Source of the DNA: Coemansia sp. RSA 487
Taxonomy: Eukaryota > Kickxellomycota > Kickxellomycetes > Kickxellales > Kickxellaceae
DNA length: 64,000 nucleotides
Direction of reading: 5' to 3'
NCBI GenBank assembly: GCA_027577595.1
Contig: JANBRJ010000059.1
Location: forward strand, 41,193 to 105,192
Shown here: in pieces, positions 1 through 9,732 of the stretch
Layout of the letters: each line of letters begins with the position of its first letter
How positions within the stretch are numbered: position 1 is the stretch's first letter
Made by a program: the position numbers and the translations under genes
The notes under the pieces: model-generated
What the model was told of the DNA's origin: nothing
Database searches by the model: none
What the model saw: the letters and a program-made list of their open reading frames with translations, nothing else

Positions 1-1452
1 GACTGGGAGGAGGTCAGCAACACGATGCGCGAGCTGCGCGTGCTGATAGCCACCAGCGGCGGGCTGCCTGTGAGCGCAAGCGATGGACGGCTGCGGCGCA
101 CGCTATGGCTGGCAATGCTCGAGGTGCGTGACATCAACGTCGACGGATATGCGCGCGCGCTGCAGTGCTGCCCGTCTACAAGCGCCGACAAAATCGACAA
201 CGACGCTTTCCGCACGCTGGCAGCCGACGGCGAGTTCCGGCGGCGCGTATCCACAGACTCCATCGTACGTGTGCTCAATGCGCTGCTTAGCGCGCCGGAT
301 CGCGCCACAAGCGACCCGCCGCGTTACGTGCAAGGCATGAACACGCTGGCTGCCCCGTTTCTCTACGTTATGGGCGAGGGCGCTGGGTTCTTTGCGTTCC
401 GCCAGTTCTTGCGCAAGGAATGCCCCCTGTACGCGCGCCCCTCGCTCCCAGGCGTCCATGCATGCGTGCAGCTGGTTGACGAGTGCCTGGCGCACGTGGA
501 TCCGCGACTGTTTTCGCATCTGCGGCGGCATGGCGCCGTAGCCAAGATCTATGCGTTTCCGGCAGCCATGACGCTGAGCGCAAGCGTGGGGCCCCTGCGG
601 CAGGTCGTTCGCCTGTGGGACTTTCTGCTGGCGTTTGGCGTGCACCTCAATGTTGTCTGCATCGTTGCGCAGCTGCTGTCGATGCGTGAGCTGCTGCTGA
701 CCACGCCCTCGCCCATGGCCTTTCTGCGCTCGTGGCCGCCGCTGCGCGCCGACTCGGTTATCCGCAGAACACGCGAGATCTACGACCTCTTGCCGGATTC
801 GTTGCGCCGCCGCATCAAGTTCCACGCGCATGACCCGCATCTGGCCGAGACGCTGGCGTCAGCCCCGCAAATCGGCGACCCTTTGGCGTCGCCCATACTG
901 CCTTCTCCACAGCACCAAAACCAACCGCAGCACCCGCAACCGTCACTGTCGCTTAAGCGCGACCTGCCCCTGAGCCCAACATCCAATCCGCCCAACCACG
1001 GCTTTCTGTCGCCACGTAACGCCAGCTCCACACGCCCGCGCGCGCGCACCTTCTCTGGCATGGCAAAGCGCCTGCGCACTGCGCCGTCCGCCCACTTGCC
1101 ACCGCTTAGTCTTATGGGCCTGACCAATGTGCCGCTGACCGATGCATATGGTTCCAGCGGTGGCGGCGGCCTGGCGCTGTCGCCCAGCTACGGAGCCGTT
1201 GGCTTGGGATTGCATGTGGCGGGTGCGCCAGCACCATCGCCTACAACTCCACAGATGCGCGAGTTTTCCCCTCGTTATTACCAGCAACCAGTTCAGCAGC
1301 AGGATCCATCAGCACAACAACGTATTCCGTCAAATACCGCAATTCAATCGCCTAGAAGACAACAGCTACTACCTATGCGTGGGTTGCGGCTACCTGCCGG
1401 AAGCGAAGCTATGTGGCTTATTGAAAGGAAACTCTCCCCCGAGTCGAACTGA
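1..1452 (+). CDS. BUB2: Bub2/Cdc16-type Rab-GAP-like (TBC domain) mitotic checkpoint protein, 5' end outside window
   Basis: This is a TBC-domain GTPase-activating protein of the Bub2 (budding yeast) / Cdc16 (fission yeast) type. In the family it acts with Byr4/Bfa1 on the small GTPase Tem1/Spg1 at the spindle pole to hold back mitotic exit or septation. Numbering from the first in-window ATG (base 25), the arginine-finger motif KIDNDAFR lies at 56-63 with Arg63, and the glutamine finger YVQGMN at 101-106. The stretches around CPLYARP, GVHA and LWDFLLAFG also match this subfamily rather than general TBC proteins. The TBC fold ends near residue 275; the rest is Pro/Gln/Ser-rich and probably disordered. 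The frame stays open to base 1 (D-W-E-E-V-S-N-T before the Met), and the family has about 20 residues before this point, so the true start is probably upstream. Family call is firm; start uncertain. Confidence 0.85.
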   Translation, partial: DWEEVSNTMRELRVLIATSGGLPVSASDGRLRRTLWLAMLEVRDINVDGYARALQCCPSTSADKIDNDAFRTLAADGEFRRRVSTDSIVRVLNALLSAPDRATSDPPRYVQGMNTLAAPFLYVMGEGAGFFAFRQFLRKECPLYARPSLPGVHACVQLVDECLAHVDPRLFSHLRRHGAVAKIYAFPAAMTLSASVGPLRQVVRLWDFLLAFGVHLNVVCIVAQLLSMRELLLTTPSPMAFLRSWPPLRADSVIRRTREIYDLLPDSLRRRIKFHAHDPHLAETLASAPQIGDPLASPILPSPQHQNQPQHPQPSLSLKRDLPLSPTSNPPNHGFLSPRNASSTRPRARTFSGMAKRLRTAPSAHLPPLSLMGLTNVPLTDAYGSSGGGGLALSPSYGAVGLGLHVAGAPAPSPTTPQMREFSPRYYQQPVQQQDPSAQQRIPSNTAIQSPRRQQLLPMRGLRLPAGSEAMWLIERKLSPESN

Positions 1453-1694
1453 CTCTTCTGTTTGTTGTTATTTTGGCTTGTCTTGCATGAAAAGTTAATT
1501 AAAATATAAAGCACATTATTAGCCTTTTTTTCTATGCCCTCAACGGAAGGGGCTGCCGTATTTTTACGAAACTCTCCAGCTGTTTGGATGGATCAAGATC
1601 TTTTATTTTTCTTTTATTTTTCATTCTTAAAGGAAATGGGGCCAGCGAATAGCGAAGCACGAAGGGTGCTTGAAACCACTTTAGATAGCAGCCA

Positions 1695-2411
1695 TCAGCT
1701 GGAATCGATGTCTGAATCGGATCCAGCAAACTGACCCCATTTAGATGCACCCTCTTCTATCACTGGCACATTCGATGCTACCAGTACTTTTGATAGCACT
1801 GGTACTTTCGCTTTTGGTAATAGTGGTGCTGCTGCTGCTGCTGCTGCTGCTGATGGCGTATTTTTGGGCGGCGACTGTTCCCTCCGAAGCGCAGGCTTTG
1901 CAGCAGTAGTCTTTGGATAAGGCGAGTAGCGGGCTGGTGCTTCCGCTTGCACTTTGTGCACGGAGTTTACTGGCTGACGTCCAAAGGCTTTGCGCTTCTG
2001 CTGCTTCTCTACCTGGCCAACCACTATACGATTATACTTATCCTGTGGCAGATCGTCATCTACCGCATTGTCTACCTCGGAACCTTTTGATTCATCATCG
2101 AATCTCGTCCATCTGGACGCTTCCCTTTCAGCGGTGTTATCATCAATAGAGTAAACGGAAGCTGGAAACGGCTGCTGCTCTGCAGCTTGCTTTATCTGCT
2201 CTCTTGCTACTTGCGCTTTGCCTCGCTGCATATTGAGCTCCATCACTGTTTGTCTGCACTCCTTGGGCGTCGTCGATTCAAAGTACACGCGCTTGAGACT
2301 CTGTTTAAGCCCACATACCACGCAGCTCCATTTGTTTGCTTTCTTTTGTTGCTGCGATTGGAACTTTGCACACTGGTCGTTGGCGCACCGGACTACCTGA
2401 TAGTTTGGCAT
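1695..2411 (-). CDS. MRN complex-interacting protein (MRNIP) family homologue
   Basis: The 238-residue product opens with the MRNIP zinc module: Cys9 and Cys14, then KWSCVVCG (Cys30, Cys33) and the conserved K-Q-S and C-R-x-x-V-x-x-L-N positions. Two later S-[KR]-W-x-x-F boxes (SRWTRF and SKWGQF) also match the family. In animals MRNIP binds MRE11-RAD50-NBS1 and supports DNA damage signalling and fork protection in the nucleus. The middle is low complexity and includes a poly-Ala run encoded by a GCT/AGC tract at about 1828-1852. The gene converges with the Bub2-like gene, with about 240 bases between the stops. The N-terminal module is clear; transfer of the animal function to a fungus is inference. 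Confidence 0.75.
   Translation of the reverse strand: MPNYQVVRCANDQCAKFQSQQQKKANKWSCVVCGLKQSLKRVYFESTTPKECRQTVMELNMQRGKAQVAREQIKQAAEQQPFPASVYSIDDNTAEREASRWTRFDDESKGSEVDNAVDDDLPQDKYNRIVVGQVEKQQKRKAFGRQPVNSVHKVQAEAPARYSPYPKTTAAKPALRREQSPPKNTPSAAAAAAAAPLLPKAKVPVLSKVLVASNVPVIEEGASKWGQFAGSDSDIDSS
1828..1852. repeat. GCT/AGC trinucleotide tract inside the MRNIP-like gene
   Basis: About eight perfect GCT units on the plus strand encode an alanine run in the minus-strand protein. It is likely length-polymorphic and harmless to frame. Confidence 0.9.
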
Positions 2412-2609
2412 TTTTTTTAGAAATTATAATGATTATAAGCAGGAATATATCATTAGCATTTCATTTAATACAATTTTGCTGCCGTATTATTTTGATTTGG
2501 ACATTTAATGTAAATGGACTGTTTAGTATATCCATGTTATGGATCATGTCCCTCCTTTCAATCCAGTCTGGCTTGAAAATAGAATAACCAGTCCCCCTAT
2601 GTAGAACTA

Positions 2610-2890
2610 CTATTGAACAAAACTGGGTTTGAACCCGTAAAAAAATCCCAACCCAGGAAACCTAAACTCAATGTATTGGTAAACGTTTGGAACAAAAGCC
2701 AAAAAAATTTTACCAACAATCTTCTTTTTCGATGTAATGACAACTTGCTCACGAGATGCATTGGGCATAGCTTTCTCATAGTCATTTAAAAAAGCTTTGC
2801 TGTAGCAGTAAGTCTATTCTGGTACTTTTTTGGAAGGATACCAAAAGTGAATTCATAAAGACTGAACTTCCATACTTTACCTTGCGTGAG
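2610..2890 (-). pseudogene. Decayed tandem copy of the downstream 143-aa gene
   Basis: Translated in two frames, this stretch matches the C-terminal half of the intact gene at 3345-3776. One frame gives F-T-F-G-I-L-P, matching F-S-E-L-P. After a shift at the six-T tract (about 2786-2791), the other frame gives LNDYEKAMPNA against LNHYEKKMPNA, followed by KKKIVGK against KKKVVDGK. The reading ends at a TAG at 2610-2612. An in-frame TGA precedes the first segment, and no matching N-terminal half is evident. It is a same-strand neighbour about 450 bases from the intact gene, so it looks like one half of a tandem duplication that has decayed. The parental function is unknown. Confidence 0.7.
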
Positions 2891-3344
2891 TCAAGGAAAT
2901 CATGGAGCTAATAGTAGAATGTATCTTGGTTATCAGTGCTGCACTATATATAGAAAAATAAAGCACGTATATAGAAGCTTTTAAAATAGATCCAGCTGTC
3001 GCATTCATATTCCAAATATGATTTATGGCCAGTTCTGCGGTTGCTGTTGACTGTTGAAAGCGCTACGTTTAATCTATTTATGGATTACGACAACCAAAAC
3101 TTCAACATGACCCTTTCGAGACCACTGATATTTATATACTGAAATATTCTAGGCTGACGTGTACATTCAAATTTTACATTCAAAAGCAATACAGGTGCAA
3201 TAAATATTTAATCAAAGTTACAAATCAAGATACTTTTCTTGGCTAACAGCGATATCAATGAATTGAAAAGCTATAGAATATAACCATGTTTAAACTAATA
3301 AAAACAAGTCAAAAATGCTAAAGTAAAGAAAGTAGAGAAAACAT
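2891..3344. other. AT-rich spacer between the two copies of the 143-aa gene
   Basis: No convincing coding segment is visible. The part next to the decayed copy may hold eroded N-terminal sequence, but I cannot align it by eye. Confidence 0.4.
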
Positions 3345-3776
3345 CTATGAATAAACTATTTGTTTAGCTTTGGTAAGTGAATCGAACAAAACCCAGAGTT
3401 TCTTTTTACCATCCACAACTTTCTTTTTTGTTTCATCGAGGACTTGCGCTTGTGTAGCATTGGGCATCTTTTTCTCATAATGGTTCAAGTACAGTTTTGC
3501 CTGGTTGATTAATATTCTCCTTATTCCACTTGGAAGCTCACTAAACGTAAGTGCATACATGTTATACTCGTGTTTGTCTTTCTTAATGCAACGATATCCT
3601 TTTGGATGGTTCTTATGCTTATTGATCCATTCTTTATCATTGACATTATTCAGTGCTACCCACTTTGCCTTCGATATGTTATTTTTTGTCTGTCTGGCCA
3701 CATGTTCTCTGAACAGGCAGCTTGCTACTTCCTTTGCTTGTTTATCTGAAAAGTTACACTTTATTGGCCCAGGCAT
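3345..3776 (-). CDS. Unknown 143-aa lysine-rich protein
   Basis: I do not recognise this protein. It is 143 residues, basic and lysine/asparagine-rich, with no signal peptide or membrane segment. Landmarks are CLFREHVARQ (residues 21-30), a WINKHKNHPKG stretch, a YA-TF-LP box and the helix-like LNHYEKKMPNA segment. The last two are shared with the decayed copy at 2610-2890, which shows that this C-terminal half was once conserved and argues for a real gene. The gene is AT-rich compared with nearby conserved genes. The start codon sits in a tandem 14-base duplication that also makes an overlapping upstream ORF (3761-3790), which could depress translation. Confidence 0.6.
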   Translation of the reverse strand: MPGPIKCNFSDKQAKEVASCLFREHVARQTKNNISKAKWVALNNVNDKEWINKHKNHPKGYRCIKKDKHEYNMYALTFSELPSGIRRILINQAKLYLNHYEKKMPNATQAQVLDETKKKVVDGKKKLWVLFDSLTKAKQIVYS

Positions 3777-3790
3777 ATTGGCCCAGGCAT
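3761..3790 (-). promoter_or_regulatory. Overlapping upstream ORF made by a 14-bp tandem duplication at the start codon
   Basis: The 14-base unit ATGCCTGGGCCAAT (minus strand) occurs twice in a row, with ATGs at 3790 and 3776. The two ATGs are 14 bases apart and so out of frame. The first encodes nine codons and ends at TAA (3761-3763), 10 bases inside the main ORF. Both ATGs have A at position -3, so the first would be expected to capture many ribosomes. Confidence 0.6.
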
Positions 3791-4715
3791 GTTTGATAAA
3801 AAAGAAATTACGAAAAGAATAATTTGAAAAAGAAAACGAAATTTTATGTTCAGTATTGTTGGCTTTCTTTTTATATGCCAGTCACAGTATTAGTTAGCTT
3901 TTGCCTTTTGGTTCTTTCTCTTTGTCATTACAAATATAGCTATCCTTTTTATAGTATTGGAAATAGAGCTAGACGTTGGATGTGTATTTACACTACTATT
4001 TCTATTCGCAAGCATTCGTTTAAAGGTATTTATTTATAGAGCTGTTTGATTATATTAGATTTCATACGAGGCAATATAAACGGGATATATACCGTGTGTA
4101 TCCCTATGCGCAGACACAAACAAAGAGCGTTACTCCTGCTGAAGTGCATACTGCCTACCTTTTAATCAGTCATGCAAACCAACACGTTTTTTCAGGCAGT
4201 GCGCACAAAGCACTTAAAAAGCCAAGACTGAAACTCTAAATCTTAATTACCAAAGCGGCGTTCGTGTAACGAAAGAAAAGGGAAAAGTGATCACTTTATT
4301 GTTTTTCTGGTGCAGTAACATCTCATTTTGTCACATGATGCCATTTGCTGGCTTTCTTTCGAATACCGCAATGCTGGGAGTAAAAACACAGTAGAATAGC
4401 AGTAACAACGGACTCTGAAAGATGGGCACGCGTGCTTACAAAACACAAACGAAAGTGGCCTTTATGTCTATTACGAACTCCACATGAAAAAGGAGCTCCA
4501 ATAAGAAGCACATGGGCGTGTTGCTTTTTTCTGGAAGAGAAAACTATTGTGTTGATAGTCAATCTTTTTTTTTTGCCTTGCCTTCACACGAAAAGGAAGA
4601 CATCAAAAACTGGATTTCTCCTCTTTCATTTTCTTTTGTTTACACTTTTGCAATCCTTTTTTTTATCTTCCAATTATTATTTTCATTCGGCGTCACCAAC
4701 TTTATTTCATTAATA
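3791..4715. other. Spacer and promoter region before the IQ-motif gene
   Basis: This AT-rich divergent spacer separates the minus-strand 143-aa gene from the plus-strand IQ-motif gene. ORFs within it are short and of random composition. The frame of IQ-gene exon 1 stays open upstream to about 4512, but that extension is Phe-rich and looks non-coding. Confidence 0.5.
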
Positions 4716-7700
4716 ATGCTTGAGGAGCGTACACTGGTGTCGTCCACGATACCAGCACCAACAATAGTTTCAAATGGTAGGCACTTTTTTTCTTTCCAAA
4801 GACACTTTTTGTTTTCTCAATGCATTATTAGCTCACTACTAATTATTTGTTTAGATTTAGAGAGCGGTAACGACAGCGCCAGCTCATTAACCATATCCGA
4901 GTATGAGCACGACAGTTCGTTGAGCGAGATGGACGAGGAGGACGAGGTATTCTTTGGCCCCATGAGCAGAGCGGAGCTGAAGCGGCTTCACGAAGGCAGA
5001 GATATCCACCGGCGCAGTACCGAGATGCTTACACTGACTCCTCTATGCGAAGACGATGATGATAGCGAGCGTAGCGGGAACTCTAATCCTCCAGAGGTAA
5101 AGGTTTTAAAATGCTCTCTACTCTATTCTTCCCTCTTTTACCACATGGCTCATTTAGCATCATTTTTACACACGCTCTCTTCTCTTTCTCTCTCTCCACA
5201 TACATGCCATGCATACGAGCGCGTGTTTACAAAACACCCTTCTGCACTATGTTTTCTGTGCGGGGAGGGGGAGAAGAGAGGGGGACAATTAATTTATCAT
5301 GATTGTTTTACCTTGTTCTCGCTCACACGCACACAGTCTTTATGTATTAAAGCAACGCTCCCCCAGACTGTGAATTTTTAAAGCATGTAGCCACATACAG
5401 AGCACCAGCACCAGCACCAGAGCCAGGACCAGGACCAGAACCAGAACCAAAGCCAGGACCAGGCTCCAAAACCCGAAGTACCCCAGACTTTACAAGTGCC
5501 CACGCAATGCGCAACACCCGAGCTCTCACCTATGGGCGGCATAGCGCAGCAGGCCAAGCACGACGAAACAGCAGCAGCGGTAGTGATCCAGAGCTATTTC
5601 CGACGTGCCCTTGCCAAGGACACATGCAAACGCAGACGCAACGATTTGCGGTTTCTTGCTATGAAGGGTTCCCTCAGCGTCGAGAGGCGCAGAAGACCAA
5701 CCACGGCTTCTTCGCAAAGGGGGCCAGTCAATGAGGCGAACCAGCTGCCGAGAATGCCCAGGGCCCCCCCTCCCATGCTTCCGATTGCTCCTAAGGCTCG
5801 TTCGGCGCTCCACCCCAAAGTGCCATTGCCAGCCCTGCCCATCACAAAGGACTCTGGCGCATCTGGCTGGCAGGAAGTGGTTCCCGCGCCCTTGCTCTCT
5901 GCATCGATAATGCGCGAAAAGAAGCAGCCGCAGTCCGCCGGAATAGTAGCGTCGTCGCCTCTCCGACGCGGGCTGAGTATCCGCAACTGGTTCCACCGCC
6001 AGCCCACGCAGCAGGAAACAATCAGCCAGGCAACAGGGATTCCGCTTCCCTCACGGCCATCCACCGCAACCACACTTCCAGCAAAGGTAACTACCACATC
6101 CAATAAGCCCCAAGGGAACACCAGTAAGGCTCGAGCATACCTGGCTCGCATGGTCTCCCATTGGCGCTACCACCAGCAGACTAAACAGACTACTACTACT
6201 ACTGTACACAAGCCTGAACCACGAATAATCCACCAGAGATTTCGCAGTCGTCGGCAGTACAGCCGCATTATGAACTCATCTGTCCACCATCTGCCACACA
6301 CCACTACTAATGCATACTCTGAACTATGCGCCTCCCACATTTTACTTGTTCCTCTTGATGACTCCAATTGCCAACCACAGAGCAAACAGCAGACAGCTGA
6401 TTTGATGCGTGTGGACTCTGACAACACCAGCGATTCATCGACATTGCCATCCGCGCCCAGTAGATTCCACAGAGATGGAGGACAGCCAGGCAGCAGCGCA
6501 GTGGGCACAAAGCTCAATATGTTTAAAAGCAGTCTCGGGTCGCTTTTGACACGGTCGTCGTCAACTCTACGGTTCAATGAGCCGCCCAGCAATACGCGCA
6601 AGCCTGTCGGAGGAGAGCCGTTGGTTTCGCCAGGCGTTTTCGGAGATGTAGCCGCTCCTATGCACACAGCGCCGATCAAGCAGCGAGCCATGATGGAGGA
6701 GGTCATGTTTGTTGACATGTTGGCCGAATCCACAAGCACTGCTGCAGCCACAGCCAACCAGCAGCCCCCCTCTTCCAATCCAACACATATCCCTAAACCA
6801 CCGCACCACCACGTCTCTTCCTCTAACACCCCGTACAGCCGCTCGATGATCCCACGGGTACCACGGTTGGCTTCGGCGCCAAGCGTGGGTAGATCCGCTA
6901 CCGCCGGAGCATCTTCGAATAAACGAGCCGTACCGCCAAGAGTTGGATCGGGCAAGCGAGATTCTTCATCCACGGACACTGATGAGGATCTGGGCATAGC
7001 CGCCGCGGTATCCAAGCTGACCAACGGAAGCGTTTCATCTATTGCAGTCGACGGCGAAGAAGAAGCAGATGCACATTCGTTTGTAGTGATGCCTACGAGC
7101 GCAATGGCTGTGCCAACCGAGCTTACAGCAGCATCACAGTCCACTGACGAAATCTTGCCTTCTCCTCCGCTGGCAGCCGCCCGTGACCACTATTCGGTCG
7201 CTACCAGCAGCGACGTATCGATGATTGAGGTGCCATCAGGCGCAGAAGACCAACCTTGCAGCGGCGAAGAAAGCGACCCTGAATTGGTGCATGTGGCGGA
7301 TACGTCCAATGCAAAGGACCTGGATAACGCCTTTGGCGTGCCGACGACAAAGGAGCCGGATTCATCGATGCTGGGTATCGGTTCAATGACCAACATATCG
7401 CCACGACTGTCGCTGCGCTTATCGTCCGATGCCTCGACCTTTAGCTTTGGTCTTTCGGCCCTGGCTTCGCTTATCAATAGCGAGGAAAACGGCGGAATCA
7501 AGTCTGAAGAAGATAGCGCGGCATGCCCATCAGACGACCATATCTCAGAGAGCGATAAAGCCGGCAATGCCCCCGAGGAGAGCAGTGAGAATCAACCGTT
7601 AGAAGAAAGGAAAGATGACATCCAGTCACCTGAAGAGACCAAGGACACCAATGACACCAATGACATCAAGGATAGCGAACAGCCCGAGGAGCCTGACCAG

Positions 7701-8978
7701 AGCCATAATAGCCCGCCCCCCGCCCCAGCTGAGGAACATTCCGAGAGCAAAACCACTGACGCACCTGTGGAAGAGGACATGGACAACCCAATACACGCTC
7801 GTCTACGGTCGCTCCGTTCCCGTCGTCTGCAAGACAAACCACACGCCGCCCCTATTACGCCGAACAACACAATGGAGTACTCGTCTGGTAAGAGCAAGAA
7901 GGCCACGGACTCTAAAACGAAACCGTTATCCAAGATGGGACCGCTTCAGCTGGACCGGCTGACCAAGCTCAACACGAGGCGCAACTCGACGTACATGACT
8001 TGCAAAATCGAGTTCTTTGTGGTCCAAAAGGACGGCGATCGGCCGCCGTCGCCTTCGCTGCTTATGCAAGAAAAGGCACTGTTAAGACGCGCTCTAAAGA
8101 ACCCCGGCGGGGATTCGCAAGAGGAGGAAGCGGGCGACTCGGAATACCATTCGATTTACTCGAATCCAAGTGGCGACGACGAGGAGGAGGATGAAAACGA
8201 TGTCGAGTCCCTGGTGGATGACACGTATCCGCTGTCGCCCTATGCATCTTCAGACGAGTTCGAGCCCGTCAAAGAGCTTAGCAGTGCCAACGAACCAGAG
8301 GTTATGGGCTCTACTTCTGACGTCAAACGCAAATCCATTGAACTCGAGGCGGAACCCACGACACGGCGGGGCACGGCTTCAAGGATCCAGAAACAGGAAC
8401 CGTGCTCGAACAAGAAGCAGTGCCGGCGACCTCGCGTTCACTGGGGCTCCCGGTCCGTTCTCCAGAACACGTGGCTTCTAGGAAATAGACGCAAGACGCT
8501 TGCTCGGGAGGGCGACAATGGGCGGGAGTCGGGCTCAGAGAACTGTAATGTTCCTGGAAAGTCAATACTTGTCCGCAGTGCCGAACCGCCTGTCGCCAGC
8601 ACCGAAGAGGCGAAACCCAAAGAAGCTGGTGGCAGTGGGTTTTTGGCATCGCGTGCAGCCAAGCGCTCGTCCAAAGCAGCGCCCCCTGATCTGAATCTTA
8701 TCCGTGTTTCGTGTATAGAGTACCCTGATAGCTTGCAAGATATCGAGGACCTTTATTCTGACGATGGCGAAAAGTCCATCGAGAGCGATAGCAGCGATGA
8801 GTACATGGAGCCTCGACCCAAAAAGAACGGGAAAAAGAACAAAAATAATAGTATCAAAAAGACCAAGGAACGCGCACCACCAACCATGGCTACTAAACAA
8901 GAGGACCTAGATAGCGATGTGTTTATTCCACGGCGATCAGCGAGAAACACCACGGGAGCGTTAAATATTTCCAAATGA
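4716..8978 (+). CDS. Large disordered protein with an IQ motif, three exons
   Basis: I read three exons: 4716-4776, 4855-5096 and about 5391-8978. Intron 1 (GTAGGC...TTTAG) joins in phase, giving N-G then D-L-E-S. Intron 2 runs from GTAAAG at 5097 to an acceptor near 5390; AG at 5402 would also keep frame. The product is about 1,300 residues. Near the start of exon 3 lies a Gln-alternating tract (QHQHQ, QDQDQNQNQ), then an IQ calmodulin/light-chain-binding motif, AAVVIQSYFRRALAKD. The rest is Ser/Pro/Glu/Asp-rich and probably disordered, with acidic blocks such as DDEEEDENDVES and basic clusters near the end. I recognise no enzyme domain. The IQ motif suggests a calmodulin or myosin-light-chain partner, but that is only inference. 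Exon 3 is firm; exons 1-2 rest on splice signals and a coding-like acidic composition. Confidence 0.65.
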
Positions 8979-9242
8979 TAAACAGAGATTCAGTTTAGCT
9001 TCAAAATTTTAGAAACAAATGATTTAGAGGTGTTTCCTACAGTGGTCAAGATATGTTTTTTCCCTTTTAGTGCAGGGAGTGAGCCAATGTTTGTTCTGTC
9101 CAGCCTTTAAATGTCTGTTCATTCTCTCTAGTTCCATTTATTTTATAAAACAATAAAAGACAACAACGCATACTTGTTGTTTCTACAAGCGCATCATATT
9201 TTGGTGTCATGCCAATGTATTGAAGGCAAAAATAGCATTGGC

Positions 9243-9524
9243 TCACCACTGTATTTCTTGTAGCTCCTTGGCATCTTCTTGTGTTTCGTCTATACGTGTG
9301 CGGGCGTCGATGACCTCGTCCGTTGTTGCGCGTATTTTTCTTACAGAGTCAACGAGTCGAGCGATTGCTTCCAGCGAAGCGTCGTTCAGATCTTTGGTGG
9401 TTTCTAGGTGCTCTTTGGCCAGCGGCGCATTTGTCGATGGGCCACTGGATAAAGGTTCTTTGGGCTTTCCAGCGACGTGGCCCGATTGCTGGTCCTGTAA
9501 AAGCTGGCGAAGTGTCAACGTCAT
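9243..9524 (-). CDS. Small coiled-coil protein, 93 aa, unknown
   Basis: From the ATG at 9524 the product is 93 residues: a short N-terminal helix (TLTLRQLLQDQQ), a Pro/Ser linker, and a C-terminal helix of about 45 residues with heptad-like spacing (LEAIARLVDSVRKIRATTDEV). The frame extends upstream to 9632, but across a T8A7 tract and with aromatic-rich codons that look like 5' untranslated sequence, so I prefer the later start. Size and layout resemble small subunits of BLOC-1, DASH or similar coiled-coil complexes, but no family match is clear. It converges with the IQ-motif gene across about 260 bases. Confidence 0.55.
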   Translation of the reverse strand: MTLTLRQLLQDQQSGHVAGKPKEPLSSGPSTNAPLAKEHLETTKDLNDASLEAIARLVDSVRKIRATTDEVIDARTRIDETQEDAKELQEIQW

Positions 9525-9732
9525 GGCTAGGCTTTTTTTTAAAAAAAGAAATGCATAGAAGTATGAGTGGGCTTTTCTATCGGTTATTTTTGTCTCGTAA
9601 AACGGCCATAAGGAGGGGGATAAAAAGGGCATTAAATCATATTGAACAAATCAAGTGTAAAATATGGGCAACAATTTCTTTTTCTGAAAAAGGAGCTACG
9701 GAGTTTCAAAACCGAAATGAGATATTTTCCAT

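Noticed and set aside
103-840. 245-codon minus-strand ORF opposite the Bub2-like gene
   Set aside because: Arg/Ala/Gln-rich shadow of GC3-rich codons; the plus strand carries the TBC motifs.
2624-2640. tRNA B-box-like GGGTTCAAACCC on the minus strand
   Set aside because: No acceptor stem, D arm or A box at the right spacing; it lies in the tail of the decayed 143-aa copy.
6167-7144. Long antisense ORF (325 codons) inside the IQ-motif gene
   Set aside because: It is the mirror of a GC-rich coding strand; composition (Val/Leu/Cys runs) and lack of motif mark it as a shadow.
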